Positions 30,134-33,839 of a stretch of DNA of 33,839 bases are shown in pieces. The notes below the pieces were generated by a model. It saw only the letters and a program-made list of their open reading frames with translations, did no database searches and had not been told where the DNA came from. This DNA comes from [Clostridium] methylpentosum DSM 5476 (GTDB taxonomy: Bacteria > Bacillota > Clostridia > Oscillospirales > Ruminococcaceae): NCBI GenBank assembly GCA_000158655.1, contig EQ973344.1, positions 1,088,315-1,122,153 of the forward strand. The letters run 5' to 3'. Both the position numbers and the translations under genes were made by a program. How positions within the stretch are numbered: the first letter of the stretch is position 1; every line of letters starts with the position of its first letter.

Positions 30134-30811
30134 CTAGCTCTGCCATCTGGTTTCAAGCCGCTTGGAAAAGAGGGAAATCGGATAGCAGATAATAAAATAG
30201 AGCAAAAAGATCAACCCATACACCCACAGCGATGCAGTGGGAAAGTTGAGGATGTTGGATTCGATGATCTGCTGCCCCACCTTGACAACCTCGACTACTC
30301 CGATGATCACGACAAGAGAGGTCGTTTTGATCATGCGGGTTGCGAGGTTGATCGCAGCGGGCAGCAGGCGGCGGACCGCCTGGGGAATGATGATATAGCG
30401 GTAGACCTGCAGTTCAGTCAAACCGATTGCGCGCCCCGCCTCTCGCTGGTGGAGGGGAAGCGACTGCACTGCGCCCCGCACAATATCCCCCATCTCTGCT
30501 GTGCCCCAGAGGGAAAAGACGAGAACCGAAACAAACATCCCGCTCAGGTGGATGTTGAGCGCCTTGGTAACGCCAAAGTAAAAGATAAACAACCAAACGA
30601 GGATGGGAATGATGCGGACCGCTTCCAGATAGATCCGGCAGACCGCCCGAACCACTCTGCTTTTACTCGTCATGACAATGCCAAACAGGACGCCGAGCAC
30701 CGCAGAGATCGCGATGGAGATTAGGGCGATTTGCAGCGTGACCCACAGTCCGCCGAGCAGACGGCTGAGGTTTGCCCCCTCAAACAGCACTTGTATGCCC
30801 GAACTCTGCAT
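30134..30811 (-). CDS. ABC transporter permease, polar amino acid family (second)
   Basis: 225 residues with about five membrane helices of the HisM/HisQ type. The EAA-like coupling loop is GLTELQVYRYIIIPQAVRRLL (about 138-158, given in part as IIIPQAVRRLLPA). It heterodimerises with the other permease. The ATG at 30811 with GGAGG lies 32 bp inside the end of the preceding permease gene, typical of co-translated pairs. Confidence 0.92.
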   Translation of the reverse strand: MQSSGIQVLFEGANLSRLLGGLWVTLQIALISIAISAVLGVLFGIVMTSKSRVVRAVCRIYLEAVRIIPILVWLFIFYFGVTKALNIHLSGMFVSVLVFSLWGTAEMGDIVRGAVQSLPLHQREAGRAIGLTELQVYRYIIIPQAVRRLLPAAINLATRMIKTTSLVVIIGVVEVVKVGQQIIESNILNFPTASLWVYGLIFLLYFIICYPISLFSKRLETRWQS

Positions 30812-31451
30812 AGCGCACCCTCCTTTCCACCCATCTGAGGAGAATCGACAACGGCAGCAGGATGATCAGATAGGATGCCACCAGCATCGAGAGCGCCTCA
30901 AACGTCTTGTAATACATCCCGATCAAATCCTTAGCGACAAACATCAAATCCGCCAAGGCGATCGCGCTGAAAATCGAGGTCTCTTTGAGAAGGAAGATCG
31001 CGTTCGCTGTCAGCGACGGGATGGACACTGAAAACGCCTGCGGGAGGATGATGTAGCGGGTGAGCTGCCTTCTGGTCAGGCCGATGCTCATCCCCGCCTC
31101 GAGTTGGGTTTTACCCACCGCCTCAAATCCGCTGCGAAAACTCTCAGCCATATAGCTGCCCCCGAGAAAGGACAATCCGATCACAGCGCAGGCCTGTGCC
31201 GAAATCATCACTCCAATTTTCGGGAGTCCGTAGAACAGAAAGAAAAGCTGGATGAGCAAGGGAGTGTTGCGGGAGAGCTCAATGTAAATTTTCGCAACCC
31301 GGGAAAACACCCGGACACGGAAATAGATGAGCAGACTGCACATGAGCCCGATGAGCAGGGAGAGCAGTATCCCCCAAAACGCGAGGTTGAGCGTCAGTCC
31401 TGCGGCCTGTACAAACTGGCCCGCATGCCTGGCGATAAACTCAAAATCCAC
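30780..31451 (-). CDS. ABC transporter permease, polar amino acid family (first)
   Basis: 223 residues, HisM/HisQ type, about five membrane helices. The coupling loop is SIGLTRRQLTRYIILPQAF; the NTPLLIQLFFLFYGLP segment near 62 is characteristic of this family. GTG start at 31451 with GGAGG at 8 nt; the ATG alternatives are not in a better context. First gene of the operon, behind a consensus promoter at 31520-31548. Confidence 0.92.
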   Translation of the reverse strand: MDFEFIARHAGQFVQAAGLTLNLAFWGILLSLLIGLMCSLLIYFRVRVFSRVAKIYIELSRNTPLLIQLFFLFYGLPKIGVMISAQACAVIGLSFLGGSYMAESFRSGFEAVGKTQLEAGMSIGLTRRQLTRYIILPQAFSVSIPSLTANAIFLLKETSIFSAIALADLMFVAKDLIGMYYKTFEALSMLVASYLIILLPLSILLRWVERRVRYAEFGHTSAV

Positions 31452-31519
31452 TGGGCCACCTCCAAATAATTTTATTTCATACTATTCATATATGTATTAT
31501 ATGATTTTCGTTGATTGTT

Positions 31520-31548
31520 ATTATACCTTGCCTGCCGTATTTTGTCAA
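31520..31548 (-). promoter_or_regulatory. Consensus sigma-A promoter of the amino acid ABC operon
   Basis: Minus-strand TTGACA (31543-31548), 17-bp spacer, TATAAT (31520-31525): both boxes are perfect. The leader of about 65 nt shows no T-box or riboswitch. Confidence 0.88.
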
Positions 31549-32144
31549 GCACTTTTATACACAAAAAAGCAATATCAAATCAGATATGGAGGCTGGACGC
31601 GGCAGGACAATCGCCCCGCTTCATCTGGTGACTGTACTACTTCACACCGAAGTGTTATCTGGAGGTCGGCGACAGGCCTTCTGCTTGCTCTCCCCTTTCA
31701 TTGAAAAAGGGAGAAATGGAGACCTCAGTCAGGGCACTCCTTTTCATGTTATTCACCCCGACCGTTGACTGTTCCCACAACATCTAAGTTGTCAAAACAG
31801 CTGAAACCTCAATCGGGTTGCAGGAAGTTTCCCCTTTGTTTAAACTAAGAGCACAGATTATGAGCTGGATATTCTGTCCTATACCGCTGTGTTTTTCCTG
31901 CCCCCAGCGCGGCAAATCCTGTGAAATATCAGCGCCGCTTGGGTTTTAACCGAATACAAAAATACCTGTAAAATCCCCTCTCCACGCTGCCATAACACAG
32001 ATTTGGATCGTTTTATTTGCACAAGGCAGTAACAAAATGCGTCTCGTTTGCATACTTTGTAATTGGAAGCGTGTAAAATTTTGCTTCCATCCTTTTTGGT
32101 CTTCCGAAAAAGGGCTGTGAACAACCAATAAGGGGGGTTTTCAA
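31549..32144. other. Gene-free stretch before the collagen-like genes
   Basis: About 600 bp without a supported ORF. A hairpin TCTCCCCTTT-loop-AAAGGGAGA (31689-31714) resembles the palindromic REP-like elements often found in this group. The collagen gene's promoter must lie in the right half but I could not place it with confidence; being a spore-type gene it may use a sporulation sigma factor. Confidence 0.5.
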
Positions 32145-33461
32145 TTGAAACTCTATGACAGTGCATGCCATTGCGTGCCAGACCCTCGCGGGCGTGGCTG
32201 CGGCTGCACAAGCTACTGCCCTGTTCCAGGACCTCCCGGGCCGACGGGACCCACTGGTCCAACCGGGCCGGGCGTTGGGGCCACTGGACCGACGGGCGCG
32301 GCTGGTCCAGCAGGACCTCCCGGACCGACCGGACCCACCGGGCCAAGTGTGACCGGACCAAATGGGGCGACCGGAGCAACTGGGCCAACGGGTCGAACAG
32401 GGCCCACCGGGGCAACTGGGCCAACAGGTCCCCGCGGCAGTGGAACAACCGGGTCAACGGGACCAACGGGACCGACGGGCGGAACAGGTCCTGCCGGGCC
32501 GATTGGGCCGACAGGACCCACTGGGGCGGCTGGCATCGGACTCATCGGTCCCACAGGACCGGCGGGGCCAATAGGACCCACCGGGGCGACCGGGCCAACC
32601 GGGGCAAGCGTAACCGGACCAACCGGACCAATGGGTGCGACTGGACCCACAGGTGACGACGGGCTCATTGGGCCGACAGGGCCCACTGGGGCGGACGGGG
32701 CGATCGGACCGGTCGGGCCAACCGGTGCTGCAGGGCCTGCGGGGCCGACAGGGGCGACTGGACCCACAGGGCCGATCGGACCAACCGGAGCGACTGGGCC
32801 CACAGGGCCGACCGGACCGACTGGGCTGACTGGAGCAACAGGTTCTGCTGCTTCGATTGCTGTGCGTTCCGCCACAACTGCAGAGCCGGAACAGCCCGCT
32901 TCTGTCAACAACAGCGGAGACCAAAACAACGCTGTTCTCGATTTCGTGATTCCACGCGGAGCGACTGGTTCAACCGGCCCATCCGGACCAACTGGGGCAA
33001 CGGGTGCGACCGGGCCGACTGGCCCTACTGGGGCGACGGGGGAAGGGGCAGTTTCCAACCTGCTGGCCGCGTTCAATCCCAGTGCACAGACGCGCACCGC
33101 ATCGGGTGCGCTCACCTTCCCAAATGATTCAATCATCGCCGGAAACGCCATCACCCACTCTGCACCGGACACCTTCCTCCTCGCAGAGCCCGGGATCTAC
33201 GAAATCATCTACCGCGCATCCGCCCAGTCCTCAACCGCGGTGACCACCCCTCTCGGCGTCAGCATTTCCCTTGCGCTCAACGGGGCGGTTCTCCCGGGGA
33301 GTGCCATTTCCTCCACACTTGACTTTACCTCATCTGTGCGCACTCTCGGCGGCACTATGATGGTGGATGTCGCCTCATCCCCCAATACGCTAACCGTTGT
33401 CAATGAACAAAACGCAATTACCTACAACAATGCGTTTATTATCATTCAAAAACTTGTATAG
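32145..33461 (+). CDS. Collagen-like (Gly-Pro-Thr repeat) protein with BclA-like C-terminal domain
   Basis: 438 residues. TTG start at 32145, preceded by AAGGGGGG at 7 nt. A Cys-rich leader ([12 protein letters not shown], then [12 protein letters not shown]) is followed by Gly-X-Y repeats, mostly GPT and GAT, from about 29 to 233, with a few interruptions (GVGATG, SVTGPN, GIGLIG). A linker ([35 protein letters not shown]) and a second short repeat block (272-300) lead to a beta-rich C-terminal domain (about 303-438, [25 protein letters not shown]) like the TNF/C1q-type head of BclA proteins. The reach is spore-surface or exosporium filaments, by family analogy. The leader is shared with the next gene. 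Confidence 0.92.
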   Translation: MKLYDSACHCVPDPRGRGCGCTSYCPVPGPPGPTGPTGPTGPGVGATGPTGAAGPAGPPGPTGPTGPSVTGPNGATGATGPTGRTGPTGATGPTGPRGSGTTGSTGPTGPTGGTGPAGPIGPTGPTGAAGIGLIGPTGPAGPIGPTGATGPTGASVTGPTGPMGATGPTGDDGLIGPTGPTGADGAIGPVGPTGAAGPAGPTGATGPTGPIGPTGATGPTGPTGPTGLTGATGSAASIAVRSATTAEPEQPASVNNSGDQNNAVLDFVIPRGATGSTGPSGPTGATGATGPTGPTGATGEGAVSNLLAAFNPSAQTRTASGALTFPNDSIIAGNAITHSAPDTFLLAEPGIYEIIYRASAQSSTAVTTPLGVSISLALNGAVLPGSAISSTLDFTSSVRTLGGTMMVDVASSPNTLTVVNEQNAITYNNAFIIIQKLV

Positions 33462-33568
33462 TAAATTAAACTTCATGAAAGAACTCTGCCCTGCGATACA
33501 CAAGAGCAGGGTCTATGTAATTGGAGCAAATCTCCAATTTCCCAAACTGCACGAAGGAGGCAGACAAA

Positions 33569-33839
<271 letters not shown>

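Noticed and set aside
32213-33172. A 319-codon antisense frame full of Pro-Val-Gly repeats
   Set aside because: It is the complement of the Gly-Pro-Thr collagen codons, which leave the reverse frame open without stops. No start signal.

Overview
The window looks like chromosome of a Gram-positive, probably spore-forming, anaerobic Firmicute of the class Clostridia, most likely an Oscillospiraceae/Ruminococcaceae-type gut organism. The basis is strong AGGAGG-type ribosome binding sites, sigma-A-type promoters, moderately high G+C coding DNA, a DUF4364 protein, a clostridial FabV, a surface protein ending in an SPRTG sorting motif, and BclA-like collagen repeat proteins of the kind found on spores. 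This is an inference from gene content; no rRNA or tRNA gene is present to confirm it.

Layout. 1-2521: a dicarboxylate/pyruvate operon on the minus strand, with an LDH/MDH-family dehydrogenase followed by malic enzyme. 2703-3183: two small minus-strand genes, each broken by a single-base frameshift. 3363-4495: a DAHP synthase with its own promoter. 4740-6254: a YhbD-like regulator and a bactofilin-like protein, driven by a promoter that lies inside a perfect 17-bp-arm inverted repeat. 6317-10513: an RlmD-type rRNA methyltransferase, a class A penicillin-binding protein, and a divergent small membrane-anchored protein. 11073-14062: a CorC/HlyC-type CNNM-CBS protein, a DUF4364 protein and an unknown anchored exported protein. 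14165-16724: an AEC transporter and HAD phosphatase pair, divergent from an RluA-type pseudouridine synthase. 16836-17346: a degenerate 87-89 bp tandem array that resembles the 3' end of the adjacent thiN gene (17347-17979). 18437-22140: a 937-residue wall-anchored metallophosphoesterase, a short ribbon-helix-helix-like protein and a divergent SLOG/YpsA-like protein, with a palindromic operator candidate between the last two. 22380-23561: FabV. 24056-26064: a GH25 lysozyme, an ImmA-like peptidase and an XRE repressor, which together look like a reduced phage or ICE control/lysis remnant. 26383-27916: a tiny ORF, a 13-bp minisatellite, a ferritin-like protein and a GNAT acetyltransferase. 28499-31548: a four-gene polar amino acid ABC uptake operon. 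32145-end: two collagen-like proteins that both start with TTG, the second cut by the window end.

How the genes fit together. Most of the window is ordinary housekeeping (aromatic amino acid entry step, rRNA modification, peptidoglycan synthesis, thiamine salvage, amino acid uptake). The less ordinary parts are the dehydrogenase with an MDH-like specificity residue next to malic enzyme, the palindrome-controlled bactofilin operon, the thiN-derived-looking repeat array, the RHS/SLOG divergent pair, and the collagen gene pair. I see no CRISPR array, insertion sequence, tRNA, rRNA or clear riboswitch. I did not find a complete system that I can call new; the RHS/SLOG pair and the thiN-tail array are the best candidates for follow-up.
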